A stretch of DNA of 64,000 bases from Periconia sp. R9002. Its lineage: Eukaryota; Ascomycota; Dothideomycetes; Pleosporales; Periconiaceae. The notes under the pieces are model-generated. The model made no database searches and was not told the origin of the DNA. It saw nothing but the letters and a program-made list of their open reading frames with translations. Below, in pieces: positions 12,108-23,950 of the stretch. How positions within the stretch are numbered: the stretch's first letter is position 1; every line of letters begins with the position of its first letter. The position numbers and the translations under genes were made by a program. The stretch is taken from NCBI GenBank assembly GCA_023627715.1, contig JAMAHW010000018.1:248001-312000 (forward strand). Reading direction: 5' to 3'.

Positions 12108-12655
12108 TGTGAGGTCATGTGTGGATAGATTGGCGTGGTTGGAGGGAGACGATTGTGTGGTGGAACAGGAGTTCTGGACGATACATACATATGTACGTTT
12201 CCTTCCCGCATGGGGAACGTTGCTCTGAGAATGATAAAGGTGCCGCCACGGCTGGTCGAGGGTGGTGGAGAGGGGCGATACTTCTGCCTCTAAGGATCAT
12301 GCGAAGGAGGACACTGTGGATTCTGTCCGAGTCATGAGCTTGATACAGGGAGGATCGGTGCATCTGCCCTTGATGAACGAATTGCCATACTGCGTTACAA
12401 AGAGGAAAAGAGAGAAAGGACAGTTTATGTGCGATTGGGATATGGATACACGCGCCTCTACTTTGAGGAATCCAAGCACAAGAAACCGTGTTTTTCTAGT
12501 CGGAGGGAGATAAAGACGGATATATCATATCATATTATACTATATTTCGCAATCATAACCAAGACGTCAACACATGCAGCAAACCCTCTTTCTTCACCAA
12601 CCCACATCCAACAAATTTCCCGCAACCACATATCCACCCTCACCCTTCGCACCTC
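12108..12655. other. Convergent 3' intergenic region
   Basis: Gap between the ends of Med22 and the SLC35F-like gene. Nothing beyond presumed 3' UTRs is seen. Confidence 0.55.
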
Positions 12656-14165
12656 CTACACAAGAGCCTCAGGCCTCTCGACCCTCCTCTTGGCCGTCCC
12701 AATCCCAGAAACCCCCTCCTCCTGCCCCTCGCCCAACCACGGCTTCACCTGCTCGGCCAACGTGCCCTGCCTCAAAAAGTAAATCACCTGCCCCAGCAAA
12801 ATCAACACAAACGCAATCGGATACATCCAGTGAATCCTGAGCTGAAACACCTTAATCCCAATCGCAACGCCCCAGAAATTCCCCGTCAACAAACTGATAT
12901 TGAAGAACGCGGCCGACGTGAGGCGGAACAGCACCGGCGCGAGCGAGTAGAACAGGAAGAGAATGAGCGTGTACCCCGTCAGGTACCCCCCAACCTTCCC
13001 ATTCCACACCGCAGACCGGAAACTCGCGCGGTCGAAAATCCCCGCCTGCGCGCCATTGATCAACATACCCCAGAACCCCATCTGGCCCACGACTTCGTAC
13101 AGCGGACGTTCGGAAACGAGGTACTCCTCGAAGACGTTGGTGATGCCGTACAGGGTGGCGCCGAGGAGGGCGAAGAGGTCGCCCTTGACGGCGTTGGAGG
13201 CCGGGAATGCGTTGTAACCCGTCAAGTGGTCGGACCCGAAGAGGATGCCCATGCCGCCGATGCAGAGCAGGATACCCAGGATTTGCAGCCACGCGTAGCG
13301 CACGCGCAGGAAGCAGAAGGAGATTAGGACGACGACTACGATGGCCCAGAAGTTAATGAGTTGGGCGGAGAGGATGGTTGTCTGTTTCGTTCACTCGTTA
13401 GTTCCTCTCTCTCTCTCTCTCTCTCTCTTTACGCTTTCGTACTTCATTGGGGGCAAATATTGCGAAAAGCGTGGGAAGGGGGTAGGAACGTACATAACGA
13501 TACGCCAGCACGACAAAGTAATTGCCCTCGACGTCGAAGAAGGACAGGATCAGGAACCGCCACCCGTCCTTCAGCACCATGCGCGCCCACTTCTTGAACC
13601 CGTACTTGTACAGCGTGTACCCCGTGTAGACAATGTTGAGCAGCACGTAGTTGAAGAAGGTCTGGAACGCGGGGATGCTGGTGCCCTCGAACGAGAGCAG
13701 CTGGCTCAGCGTGTTGGTCGATGTGATGCAGATCGCCAGGACTAGATAGATATCGAAGGGTAATTAGTTTCCAGCGCTTTTTTCTTTTTTCTTTTCTCGA
13801 GCTGTCTATTTGGGGAAGAGATGCAGAGCTGGAAAGAGGGATGGAGAACAAAACGAACCTTGTCCCAACAACAACGCAACCCAGAACTGCTTCGTCTTGA
13901 CATACGCAAACCACTGCCCTTTCGTCCTCGCATTGCTCTCGAGCACCTCGTTCCCCGCGACAGACGCCGCACCACCATTCCCATCCACCAACTGCGCGAC
14001 GCCGTGCCCGCCGTGGGGCCCCGCAGAAGCATCGCCGCCTTTCGGCTGCACGACGTGCGTTTCCGCGTCGCCGATGCTGTTCACGCCGCCATCTGCTTCG
14101 GCTTCCGCGCTCTTGTTGTAGTATTCGTCGCGCGTGGGCGCGGGGGATGTTGTTTGGGCTGCCAT
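12656..14165 (-). CDS. SLC35F-type (DUF914) solute transporter
   Basis: Multi-pass membrane protein of the drug/metabolite transporter superfamily, SLC35F1/F2/F6 type; the substrate is not known. Exons are complement of 12656..13381, 13494..13741 and 13859..14165, joining to 426 aa. About the first 90 residues are a hydrophilic, Gly/Ala/Glu-rich cytosolic tail, followed by about ten hydrophobic segments. Recognisable family segments include the LAICITSTNTLSQLL helix, SFFDVEGNYFVVLAYRYT, AQLINFWAIVVVVL, GSDHLTGYN and GDLFALLGATLYGITNVFEE. The C terminus is short and hydrophilic after VIYFLRQ. Intron 2 carries a 12-copy CT repeat near its acceptor. The duplicated EamA-like architecture is visible as two sets of helices. 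Family assignment is secure. Confidence 0.92.
13405..13428. repeat. CT dinucleotide microsatellite
   Basis: Twelve uninterrupted CT copies within the second intron of the SLC35F-like gene (the transcript sees an AG repeat close to the 3' splice site). Confidence 0.9.
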
Positions 14166-15386
14166 TTTTTTTGTTTTTCTTCCTCTCTTGGCTTGTTTAG
14201 GTACGGATAGCGTTGAGTGGGTTTGGGTATGGATGCGCAACGGGGTGCTTTCGTTATAAATTAAGAGTCTTGAACTGGAGCTTTTCTCGAGTGACGCGAG
14301 CGCAAAACTCCAGGAAGTCGCTCACGGGGTGGGATGAGGCTTTCAAGGGTGTCTACACATTTAGCTGTGTAAACCGATATTATCTCAGTCGAAGTACGGA
14401 TCGCAACTCGTGGGAGACGGTTTGGGCGGGCCGAATTAGCGTGCGAGCTTCGAGAAGGGAGAGGAAGGCGACGGGAGGGAAGCAGTTCTGTTTTTATAAA
14501 GTCGAAAAAAAAAATCGAGAGACGGCACGGGAATGGGATGGCTCGTGGGTGGATGGAGTGGAGTGGGTGGGTTAACGCCACTGGTTCCGCGATCCTCTCA
14601 TGCAACGCACGCCTCTTCTCCCCAATGGATCAATCAGAGAAGGAAGAAGAAGATAAAAAAGAACTAGGCTCCGGCAACCTAGACCGATTATCGAAACCAC
14701 GTCCGTTCTGCTATTGTCTAGGCTGGTGGAGATCCTCTTTTTTTCTCTTCTGGGCTCGAGCTTCCAAGCTGCCGTTTACTTCTAGTAGTAATCCTAGCCG
14801 CCCCACCCTACACATTGATGCGCCTCGGCAGGCAAGGGTATGACTTTCGTGCCGGGGCGAGCGCGAGTGAGTGCGCTAGGATCCTCCTGAAGGCGAGATC
14901 CGATGATGTTGTTTGGTTTCTTTTTCTGTTGGGTGGGATGGGGGTTTTGTTTTCGAGAGGTGCGATTTACCTAGTGGGTGGAGAAGGGAGGGGTAATTCG
15001 AGTCGTGGCGTTCGAAAGAATTAGAGCTAAGAGATGGTTGATGTTGGGTTTTGCCTTGGGTCTCTTCACATGTCCTCGTATTCTTTTGGCACGTGGTGGT
15101 TGGTGGGTGGGGGGTTTAAAAAAAAGAAATATGGAGTTGGTTTTTATGGCTATGGGATTTGTAGGGTTATACATCCATATGTATGGATGTTACCCGCAGT
15201 TAGTGGCGTGCGGCGTAGAAAATGTCCTGGGCGCTGTCATGCAGAAACCACGTTCCCGTGGGCCTGGATCGAGGGTGCAGGTTCCACAGCATATGGAGCA
15301 AGGTGTGGGGCTCGTGAATTATTGTTGCTATCGAACTGTGTACTCTAAATATTCTATCGCGACGACGTTTACTTTGGGAGACCTTT
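14166..15386. other. Intergenic region
   Basis: Promoter side of the SLC35F-like gene and 3' flank of the saccharopine-dehydrogenase-like gene. Short frames lack protein features. Confidence 0.5.
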
Positions 15387-16781
15387 TCAGATTCCCACTT
15401 GGATCTTCATGCCGAGCTCGTTGAGCTTTTCAACGAACGCATCTCCCAGCGTAGCGGGCGTCAAGATGCCTCCTCCTAATCTTCCCGCCTCTGTGTCTTC
15501 AATCCTCCCCCTCAAAATGACATAAGCAGCGGCGCTGAGTGTCAGGCCCGTGGTTTCGTAGCCCCCATGGGCAATGTCCAGCGTGGCCAGCACCTTCTCC
15601 TTCTTCTCTGTATCCGCAATACCAAGGGCCTTGTAAGACATGCGATCGTTCTTCATCGACTCTTTCGAGGGTCCCTGTCCCGGCGCTGGAATCACGAATC
15701 GACGGATAAGGGGTGATAGAATCCAGCGCGCAGGCGGCAGAGCCAGTAGTAACCACATAAACCCAAGACCGAATTTCATGACTAGACCTTCCAATAGCGA
15801 TTTGGCACGCTTGTATTCATTGAAACGGAATCTCGGTCCATACCCCAGCTCTGGTTGGGACCTCTCTTTTGCGCTGCTTTCGTATAATCCCCAAGAGCGG
15901 TGCGTAATGCACGCATCCACAGCTGCCATGAGCCATGTTGTCTGGATGCCGCCAAGCTCGGGGACGCCCAAGAGCCCGAATAGGCGGTAGAAAAGGCTGC
16001 CTTTGGGTGTGCTCGACGGTGAGGCAGGTCGCACAGGCGAGAGTGAGTAAGGGTCCATCGATTTCGCCAGATGTTTCAGCGAGAAATTATTGGAAATCTC
16101 CATGATGGTTTGCGCCGTCCCCCCGCTGATGCCTGATTTCCCTTCATACAGCGACATGACGACATTGGCAGTGGGCGCATGGAGCGTTTGTCGGATGTAT
16201 TTCGTGACGGAGTAGGCCAGGATGTCCGCTGGTACAGAGTCGAGGCCGCATTCCGGGATGATGATGGCGCCGTTCTTTTTCGCTGTCTCGTGGTACTTTG
16301 CAATCATGTTGTAGACCCAAGGAACTTCGCCTGTACAATCTAGATAATGTGTGCCAATCTCGGCGCAGGCAGCCAGGACGGGCTCGCCGTACCACATAAA
16401 TGGCCCGACGCTAGTGATGATGAGCTTCGTCTTTTGAGCGAGCTTGATAAGATGATCTTTCTCGAGTTCACATGTTTCGATATCTGGTTCCGTTGTTAGT
16501 GTCTGACTTGTATGTGTACAGGGATGAGGTGTTCCAAAAAATATTCTTTATCGTCAAAGAATAGTATTGTGGGTCTCTGTTGGTTCCTTACCAGGAAGTT
16601 TTCGATTGGGATCGAGCTGCGCAAGATCGTTGACAACATCTTGTAGCTTTCTCGTATTGCGGCCTGCCACAGCCCATTTAAGATCTTGCGGCAGATGCTT
16701 TGTGATCCATTCCGCTATAAGCTTTCCGGTGTAGCCCGTCGCTCCTAGAAGTATGAGCTCGTACTGATTATTCTGCGCCAT
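15387..16781 (-). CDS. Saccharopine dehydrogenase-like oxidoreductase (SCCPDH/trans-acting enoyl reductase type)
   Basis: Two exons (complement of 15387..16483 and 16592..16781) join to 428 aa. The N terminus has a Rossmann NAD(P)-binding signature, GATGYTG at residues 13-19, followed by WAVAGRN. The second exon continues with TSVGPFMWYGEPVLAACAE and DCTGEVPWV, which are hallmarks of the SCCPDH-like family rather than true Lys9/Lys1 saccharopine dehydrogenases. A C-terminal stretch (LGFMWLLLALPPARWILSPL) is hydrophobic and may associate with membrane or lipid droplets, as reported for relatives. Its substrate is unknown. It is not next to a PKS, so a trans-enoyl-reductase role in polyketide synthesis is unlikely. 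Confidence 0.9.
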
Positions 16782-18461
16782 TGTGAATCCGATGTTGAGA
16801 TGGAAGATGAAGGCATGTCTCTATATATAATAACCCTTTGTCGGCCTTGCCGATACAATCGTCATGCCGAGGCAGGGTCCGAGGATGGCTGTTACTGGTT
16901 TCGGATCGTAATTTCGCAGAGTCTAAAGCTCCATCCTACAGGGAGGGGGGTCGGAATCACATCATATACCGTGGAGTCTTCTATATTCTATCTATCAGTA
17001 ATAGACTCGAAGCATGAGTGTGTTAAAGAAGTCGAGAGAGAGACCCTGTATGTGGTTAGTGGGTCTTGGCACTCGGCACCTATCACCATATCCAAGTTTC
17101 AAATGTTTCTTCACCGCCATCAAACAATCATGGATCATTGTCCCACTCCGACAGTGCCACCCCACCACTGGATGACTTGTCCAAATCGTAAAACCATGGC
17201 TCTTAGGCAAATCCCAGTGTTCAGCTAACACGTAGGACGGTACCATTAACGTTGGGAGCGTATAGCTGGGGTTACTGGTCAGCTTCACTCATCTATTTTC
17301 TCATGAGCACCGTCGCTAACACCGCGCAAGACTCGTCAAACTGTCTTCGCACGCGTTCTGGCTGTCCATTTGAAAAAAACGATATACTCGCAAACCTCCC
17401 ATGCGCGCACCGCCTTGGTTCCAACGAATGACACAGTTTGTATAGACCCCGCGAGTGCGCCGGGCCCGAATAGCGAGCGTCGAAGTGCCCAACAATCGCT
17501 TTCATGACTGAAACATGACATGACAACTCCGCTGGATAGCGAACAATGATTGAGATGTGCCTTTTGTGACCTGGCTCGGTTTCGAAACCAAGCGACCTGG
17601 TCTGTTTCACCCCGAATAAATCGAGAACTCTTGATATTACAAAGATGCCTTCTGCGAGCGCATCGGTGCCAAAGCCTAGCTTCGTAAAGTCGATGTGGAG
17701 CTCCCGATGCTGCCCAGTCAAGAGAAGTGAATGTAGAAACATGGATGTTATTCCGAAGGTCGTTGTTCATTAGCGCTCGAGATGAACCCAACGCATCCAC
17801 TCTGGCTATACATAGTTTGTGTGGCGGCGATTACACAAGACACTATGAGACGTATGATGCGCGCCGCCTGCCTCAAAATATGTACAGTACGATGTCTAGG
17901 TCCACGGATCAGAAAGGTCCGTCCAACGCGGAAGAGGAAGCCAGGGAGGACACTTTTGGAAAGCAGCAAAGAAATAGCATGACACAGTGTTTGCATTCCT
18001 TGGTGTTTGGAAGATATGACCTGGTCATCTGGCTGCTTATGTAGCAGTTGAGGTGACACGTGGAAAATGGTAAGCTCCGGGCTCTGTCCTGTCAGACATG
18101 CAAAAAAGGCGAGTTTTTATCTCAGGTACGGGTGAGTACATGTTACAGCTGCGCTTACTCTCGAAGATATGCTGGTATTTCTCGCTCTACACTTTATCCC
18201 CCTTCCATTTGGTTGTTCGAGAACGGCTTAGCCACATAGCTGCATTTCATCATTCACGCCTGGGGCCGTCGACGGTCGTGCTTGCACTGGTGGGTTTGGT
18301 GGCAGGCCTGAGCTCGTCTGCCTAATCCCAATCCGATACTAGCGCCATCTGCTACTTGTTTAAAAGGCGGAGACCCCTCTCGCTCTCTTTCACCATCCAT
18401 CTTTGACTTATGATCGTCGCCGCCGTTTCTCCTCAATCTTTTCCTCAAGAACAACGCTCAA
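16782..18461. other. Divergent promoter region
   Basis: About 1.7 kb between the oxidoreductase and the RING/PHD gene. A 149-codon open frame on the minus strand (17293..17742) has no recognisable motif and another frame overlaps it, so I do not call it. No RNA gene seen. Confidence 0.45.
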
Positions 18462-20640
18462 ATGGCCGAGACTTGCATAGTCTGCCTTGGCGACCTCGTC
18501 CCCCAAGACGAAGGGACCGCCCTCGCCACCGCCGACGCCTCCGTCTCGCTTGCGACAGATGGTGAGCTTCATACCGACGACACCGAGCGTCATCCCAGCA
18601 AGCTTCACACGAATGAAGCTGCGTCCCAGCCACAACCACCACCTTTGCCGTCCTCCGATTCCGCTTCCAAGAACGACGAGCTGGTTGCCCACCTGTTACC
18701 CTGCGGTCACAATCTACACAACGATTGTCTCAAACCATGGGTAGAACGCGCCAACAGCTGCCCTATATGTCGCGCCAGCTTCAACATGGTTGAGCTCTGT
18801 GCCAGGCCTGGAGGTATGTAGTATTCGATCGAGGACTCGCCGTTCCCGCCGTCCACCCTGTAGCCCAGCGTGGACTCTCCGCGAGAGAGGGCACCACTAA
18901 GTCATCCGGTTGATATAGGATGTCTGAAGGTACACCTCTCTTTCGAGTTGGCACTGCGTGATATCATTCAAGAAGAATTAAATGCTGACTGTCTCTTTAG
19001 GTCTTACCATCTCCTCGTACACTGTCCAGGACAAACAACAAGTTGCCGAAATCGACGCTTCCATGATCGTGGAGGAGGATTACATTCTCGAGGATGATGG
19101 CAGCTATGATGCCTGCATGGTCTGTGACGAGTTTGGCGATTCGTCTCTTCTCATGTACTGCCACAGTTGCGAACAACTCTGCCACGTCTTCTGTGCTGGA
19201 CTCGACCACATGCCTTCACGAGGCGCATGGTATTGCCAGGGTTGTATCGAGAACCCAGGCTTGTTGCAAGAAGCTGGGAGGCGTCCTGCTCCGCGAGGTC
19301 CTGCCGCCTACGTAAATGGCCGCAACAGGGTCCCACGCCGCAACCGTGGAGCTCCCGATGAGTGGGTCGGTGTCTGGCAGAGCGTTTGGAACCGGCTCCA
19401 TTTCGATATTGAGTTTCCATTCGAAGAGGATAACGAATCTGAAACAAGGTCCGAAATTCAACGTCGTGAAGCCCAAGAATGGGAGGCTCGCTTCGAACTT
19501 GCTCGTCGCATGGGAGCAGGTACCCGCTTTCGCGCAGCTGCCGACAACATACACGTGAACCGCATACAAGGTGCCCGTCCTCGTCCCGCAAATCGCACCC
19601 TGCATAGAGAGACTCCAAAGTCACCTGACCCCGAATCTCAAGAAGAGCTAAGGGCTTGGAACGCATTCGATAAGGCACGGGAGCAAGTTGCAGAAACAGA
19701 AGGTCGTGCCCCGCCAAGCGAGATAAGCACCAATCGCCGACGCAAGCGCAAGTCGATGGACTCGAGTCACAACGAGCCTGAAACCGAACCACAGCAATCC
19801 CAACCGGAGCGCAAACTGAAGCGACCTCGTACCCGACTTCATTTGGACAACGCGGAATCGTCTGCGGCTGCAGCCCGTCGTAATGCTGCTGTGCAGAACC
19901 CTTCTCCGCCGAACGGCGCAAGTGGTGATGCATCCGCCGCGCCAGGCTTCCTAGAGTCTATCCTGCAGGAGGTCGCTGTCGATCGTTTCGCCGAACAAGA
20001 AAGAGAAATTGCTGCACCGCAACCTAAACGTGTCATCATCGAACGAGCAATGTCTCCCCAAAATTCCTCGCCCGGACTTTCGCCGGTTTATTCAAGCCCC
20101 CGCGTGGGCATGACTACTCCTCCGCCTTTGAACATCAGCCGGACCGACTCCCCCACGCAACACCAGGAGCAGAAATCGCCTACGTATTCACCATACTCGC
20201 CTGCAGACGAGGATGCTCGGCCAAGTCGGAAGAGGCTAGCAGTGCGACCTCGTTCACCGGGGTTAAACAGTCCGCCTCGTTCTAAAGATTCATCTCCATC
20301 ACGTTCCTCTTCATCACTTTCGTATTCCACCAAAGCGGAGCTCCAGCGTATGGTCACGGCTGTGCTGAAGCCTTTATACCTCAGAAAGGACATAAACAAG
20401 AACATCTACACTGATGTGAACCGGGATGTGTCGCGCTTGCTCTATGAGAGAGTGGGTGATGCCGGCTCTAATGCCCTAGCCGACCAAACAACACGCGCCA
20501 AATGGCAGAAAATGGCCCACGACGAAGTCGAAAACGCCGTCAGAGCGCACGACAGCAACCACGGTGACGCGAATCTAGCGCCCACCCAGGCAGGCGCGGT
20601 CGACGATGTCGCTTCTTCTTCTGCTTCTTCGCCATCTTGA
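18462..20640 (+). CDS. PHD and RING finger protein (PHRF1-like)
   Basis: Probable nuclear E3 ubiquitin ligase and histone reader tied to RNA polymerase II. Exons 18462..18813 and 19001..20640 join to 663 aa. RING: C5, C8, C81, H83, H86, C89, C100, C103, with a 72-residue Ser/Pro/Gln-rich insertion between the first and second metal-ligand pairs (usual RINGs have about 9-39). PHD: starts at C156/C159 (ACMVCDEFGD), then YCHSCEQLCHVFCAGLDHMP and WYCQGC. A long disordered Pro/Ser/Arg region follows. The C-terminal block (about residues 560-640) begins KAELQRMVTAVLKPLY and contains RDVSRLLYERV, resembling the SRI-like, CTD-binding end of PHRF1. An 11-nt potential exon inside the intron was tested and breaks the frame. 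Confidence 0.88.
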
Positions 20641-22613
20641 GTTGCCTATAGGTTTTCTGATTCCCTTCTTTCTCGGTATTATATGCATGCATTTGGCGTT
20701 CTACTAGGGCATGTTATGATCATGATCAGCATTGTATGCTTTGGAAGATGATGACGGTAGTGATGAATCAGGCGTACATGGATCGGACTTGGTTGCTTTA
20801 TCTTTGTCCATTTATACATATGCGAGCTTTTACTTCTTATACTTGTGAACCAGCTGGTTCGACGCGGAAACAGGGAAAGGGAAGCAGAGGGGTGATTCTG
20901 CGTGTTTACACTAAACGGAGCATGGGCTGGGAACTGGGATATGATATGATATGATACCACTCTGGAAATTCTACCTTTCTCTTTGTTTTTACTTTACATA
21001 ATTGGCGGAGCCGTGCCTGGTGGGCATGGCAGAAGGAATCAATGAACAAATCAGTTATATACATGCAATTACTAGCGTCTAAGATGTAACCTTCACCAAA
21101 TTTGAATAAATAGTAACCAATGAATACCATCGCAAAGTAATTGGATTACTTGCTGCATCAACACAGGATACACACGTACTGTCAAAACTCTACCCGTCCC
21201 TCTCCACAATTCTGTCACCGTACATACCTATGTACTTACCTTCCTACCTACATTTGTCTTTTCCTCCCTGTACGTACCATCTCTACTTCCTTCGCCTTCC
21301 AAACCCCCCGTTCTTCTTTCTAGTAAGTCGCAGCACCCCATAAAAAAAAACCAGTATCAACACAACCCGCCCAGCTCGTGTCCTTGTTTACCTATGTAAC
21401 ATAATCCCTACTCTCTAAACTTACCTTCTTATGTTGTTTACCTATGACCCCCGTTTGCAACGTCCATTTTTTTCCTCCCTGGACGACGTTCTCGTCGATA
21501 TTCCAAATCCTTTTTTTTTTTGTCTGGGAAGGGGTAAAGCATGAAATTTTTGATTGTGACGTAAGTCTGCGATCGCCCCTCCCTTTGTCTTTAAAGATCG
21601 ATCGTTGACTTCTCTTTTGAGTTGGGTTTGGTGCATGCCTGCCTCAGGCGTTGGGTACGTTTAGCAATCAGGTGGGTATATCGATAGTTGCTTAGGTACG
21701 ATGCCTTCTATCTGTCTGTTTCTATTATTTTCTATTATTTTCGTAGAGTGCTGAAAGATGGGAGAAGAGAAGGTAGTTTACACATTGATGTCGACGTTGA
21801 CGTTGACTTTTTTCTGAAGGGTGGTTTGATTCGTGATTTACGTTCCCTATTGATATATTTACACATGTATAACCCTAGAGACATGAATAATCACGACGAA
21901 AGAAAGAAAGAAAGGTAAATATAATAAATGGCACAAGGCAGGAAAGGATATCAAGAGATTAATTTTTTTTTCTACTTGTGAACTATTCCAAGGTTTTCTA
22001 CCTAGATAAAAAAGAAATAAAAACTTGAGATCAAGAAATTAAAAAAAGCGGACTGACCACCTTCGACACACGCAAAAAAGAAAGAGGAAACAGCAAGTCA
22101 ACAACGTCATACGAGACTCACTGCCATAGTCTTCAGTGTCTAGAGTCGAGGGTTTAATAAACAAGTAGATATTTCACACACATACAGAGACGTCAAGATG
22201 CCAAGGTTATGGAATCGCAAGAGCAAAGATTTTATTGTTCATCATAGGAAGGAAGGGCAAGGCAAGGCGAACCCAAGACTGCACTCGATCCCGACAACCT
22301 AGACTAACTATAGAGAGTGGAGTGTTTTCTTCATTATTTTCTCGCAAGCAAGGTTGCAGAGACTGAGAGCAGGGAAACTAGAAGACAAGGAGAGTACTGC
22401 ATAGAACAAATAGGAGGGACAGACGACGGAAGCAGGTCACTACCTCAAGGCACACAGTTGTGACAGAAAGTGAAGATCCGCAAGCCGCGTCACCTGGAGC
22501 CCGTCATACAATCAAACAATCAAACAATTTCAGAAAGAAACAACAAATGGCAATCAATAGCCGATGTGCACAGCAAGGTGACGTTGAGAGCTTGCAAGCG
22601 TAGAGATGCCCGG
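20641..22613. other. Convergent 3' intergenic region
   Basis: Nearly 2 kb between the converging RING/PHD and eIF5 genes. It is A/T-rich with homopolymer runs and a short GATAT repeat near 20938..20955. No convincing gene. Confidence 0.5.
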
Positions 22614-23950
22614 TTACTCAGACTCCTCCTCGTCCTCATCGTCACTGTCAGGCGTGTTGAGCCAAGTCATAAACTTCTCAGCCGACTTGCGCACCGCCTT
22701 GCTGGTCTTGATGTCGACATATTTCTTGCTGGCCTTGGAACCCCATGGCTTGAGGACTTCCTCGGATACGAGATCATGCTCGTAGTACTTGGCGAGGATA
22801 GCCGAGACGAGGGGGATCAGGTCGGGCTTCTCAACACCGACGAAGCGCTCGGTTCCGCCCAAGAAAGCCTTCTCATGACGCTCCGAGGTGATCATCTTCT
22901 TGAGCATACCGGCGCGTTCGCCGACCTGCTTGACAATCTTATCGTCGAAAATGGTCTGTGCAAGCACAGTAAGGGTGCGGTGCTTGCTCTCGATGCCAAA
23001 TTCTTTGGCCTTCAGGTAGATTTCGACGTTCTCAAGCTTGTCAACGCCACCCTTCTCGGCAGCAGTGGTTTGGACCCACTGTCCAAAGAGGTCATAGGCA
23101 CTGGAGCCGCCGCCTTCACCCTCTCCATCTTCGTCCTCGACAACCAGAGCGCGCTTGAGGTCGTCTGGGAGATCCTCGGCACGGGATTTGAGAGCCTGCT
23201 GGGAGAAGTCAGTGGCCCATTCGACCTCCTTCTCGCCTTCGTCCAAGTCAAGCTCCTTGGCGCCTTCGGTGATCTGGCGAGTGAACTCATCGTCGCTACC
23301 GGCTTCGAGTGCAAGGTCGCCATTCTCTTCGGCATGGTCGGAGGCGCTGTCGTTGGGGCTGTTGCCATTCTGAGAAACATCGTCGTCCTTTTGACCGGCC
23401 TCCTTGCGAGCGCGACGCTCAGCCTTCTTGGTGGACTTGTCTTTCTTTCCCTTCTTGGGTTGATTCTTGATGATGTAACCGCTGAGCTTCAGGCGGATGT
23501 CGACCTCGGAGCGCTGACCACATGCCTTGCAATCAAGCATGATGCGTCCGTCCTTGAACTCCATGACGGTCTCAGGGTTCTTGCACTTTTTGCATAGAAC
23601 GAATTTGCTAATGAACCCGTCGAGATAGTCCTGGAGCTTGCTGGCATCATGAGCGCCGTTGATGATCCAGCGATCGTCGTTGGGGTTGTTGTTGGTCTGA
23701 GCTCCCAATTCGAAGCCAAAGTACTTGATAACATCTAAGGACGGACACATTAGCATGGAGCGCACTGGAGAAGGATGAGCATGGAGAACCTACAGGCAGG
23801 AGGACGAGCCAAAGAGCCGGCGACGCTGCTCAGATTGACGATGACAGTCTTGATGCCGTTACCCTTGCCTTCAATCTTGGACTGGAGGCGCTCCATCTTG
23901 TAGCGGTAGAAGGGATCGGAGACATCGCGACGGACGTTGACGGTAGCCAT
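22614..23950 (-). CDS. TIF5: Eukaryotic translation initiation factor 5
   Basis: GTPase-activating protein for eIF2 during start-codon recognition. Exons complement of 22614..23734 and 23794..23950 join to 425 aa. The N-terminal domain carries the arginine finger region ([17 protein letters not shown], Arg16) and [11 protein letters not shown]; the zinc ribbon follows with C100, C103, C121 and C124 (CKKC/CKAC). A Lys-rich stretch ([20 protein letters not shown]) leads to an acidic linker and the C-terminal W2/eIF5C HEAT domain ending in a highly acidic tail ([17 protein letters not shown]), the usual eIF2-beta and eIF1 binding region. The intron lies between PPA and [13 protein letters not shown]. 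Length and architecture match the family. Confidence 0.97.

Noticed and set aside
14978..15424. 148-codon plus-strand frame upstream of the saccharopine-dehydrogenase-like gene end
   Set aside because: No recognisable protein features; overlaps the 3' end of a supported gene.
15387..16781. Idea that the saccharopine-dehydrogenase-like enzyme is a trans-acting enoyl reductase for the PKS
   Set aside because: It lies 45 kb from the PKS among housekeeping genes, and its motifs match the SCCPDH-like family found widely outside clusters.
17293..17742. 149-codon open frame on the minus strand, with an overlapping 154-codon frame
   Set aside because: No motif, signal or family resemblance, no clear splice structure, and two frames overlap on the same strand.
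18918..18931. Potential 11-nt exon in the intron of the RING/PHD gene
   Set aside because: Including it puts the following PHD exon out of frame.
22470..23597. 375-codon open frame on the plus strand
   Set aside because: It is antisense to the well-supported eIF5 gene and is a composition shadow.
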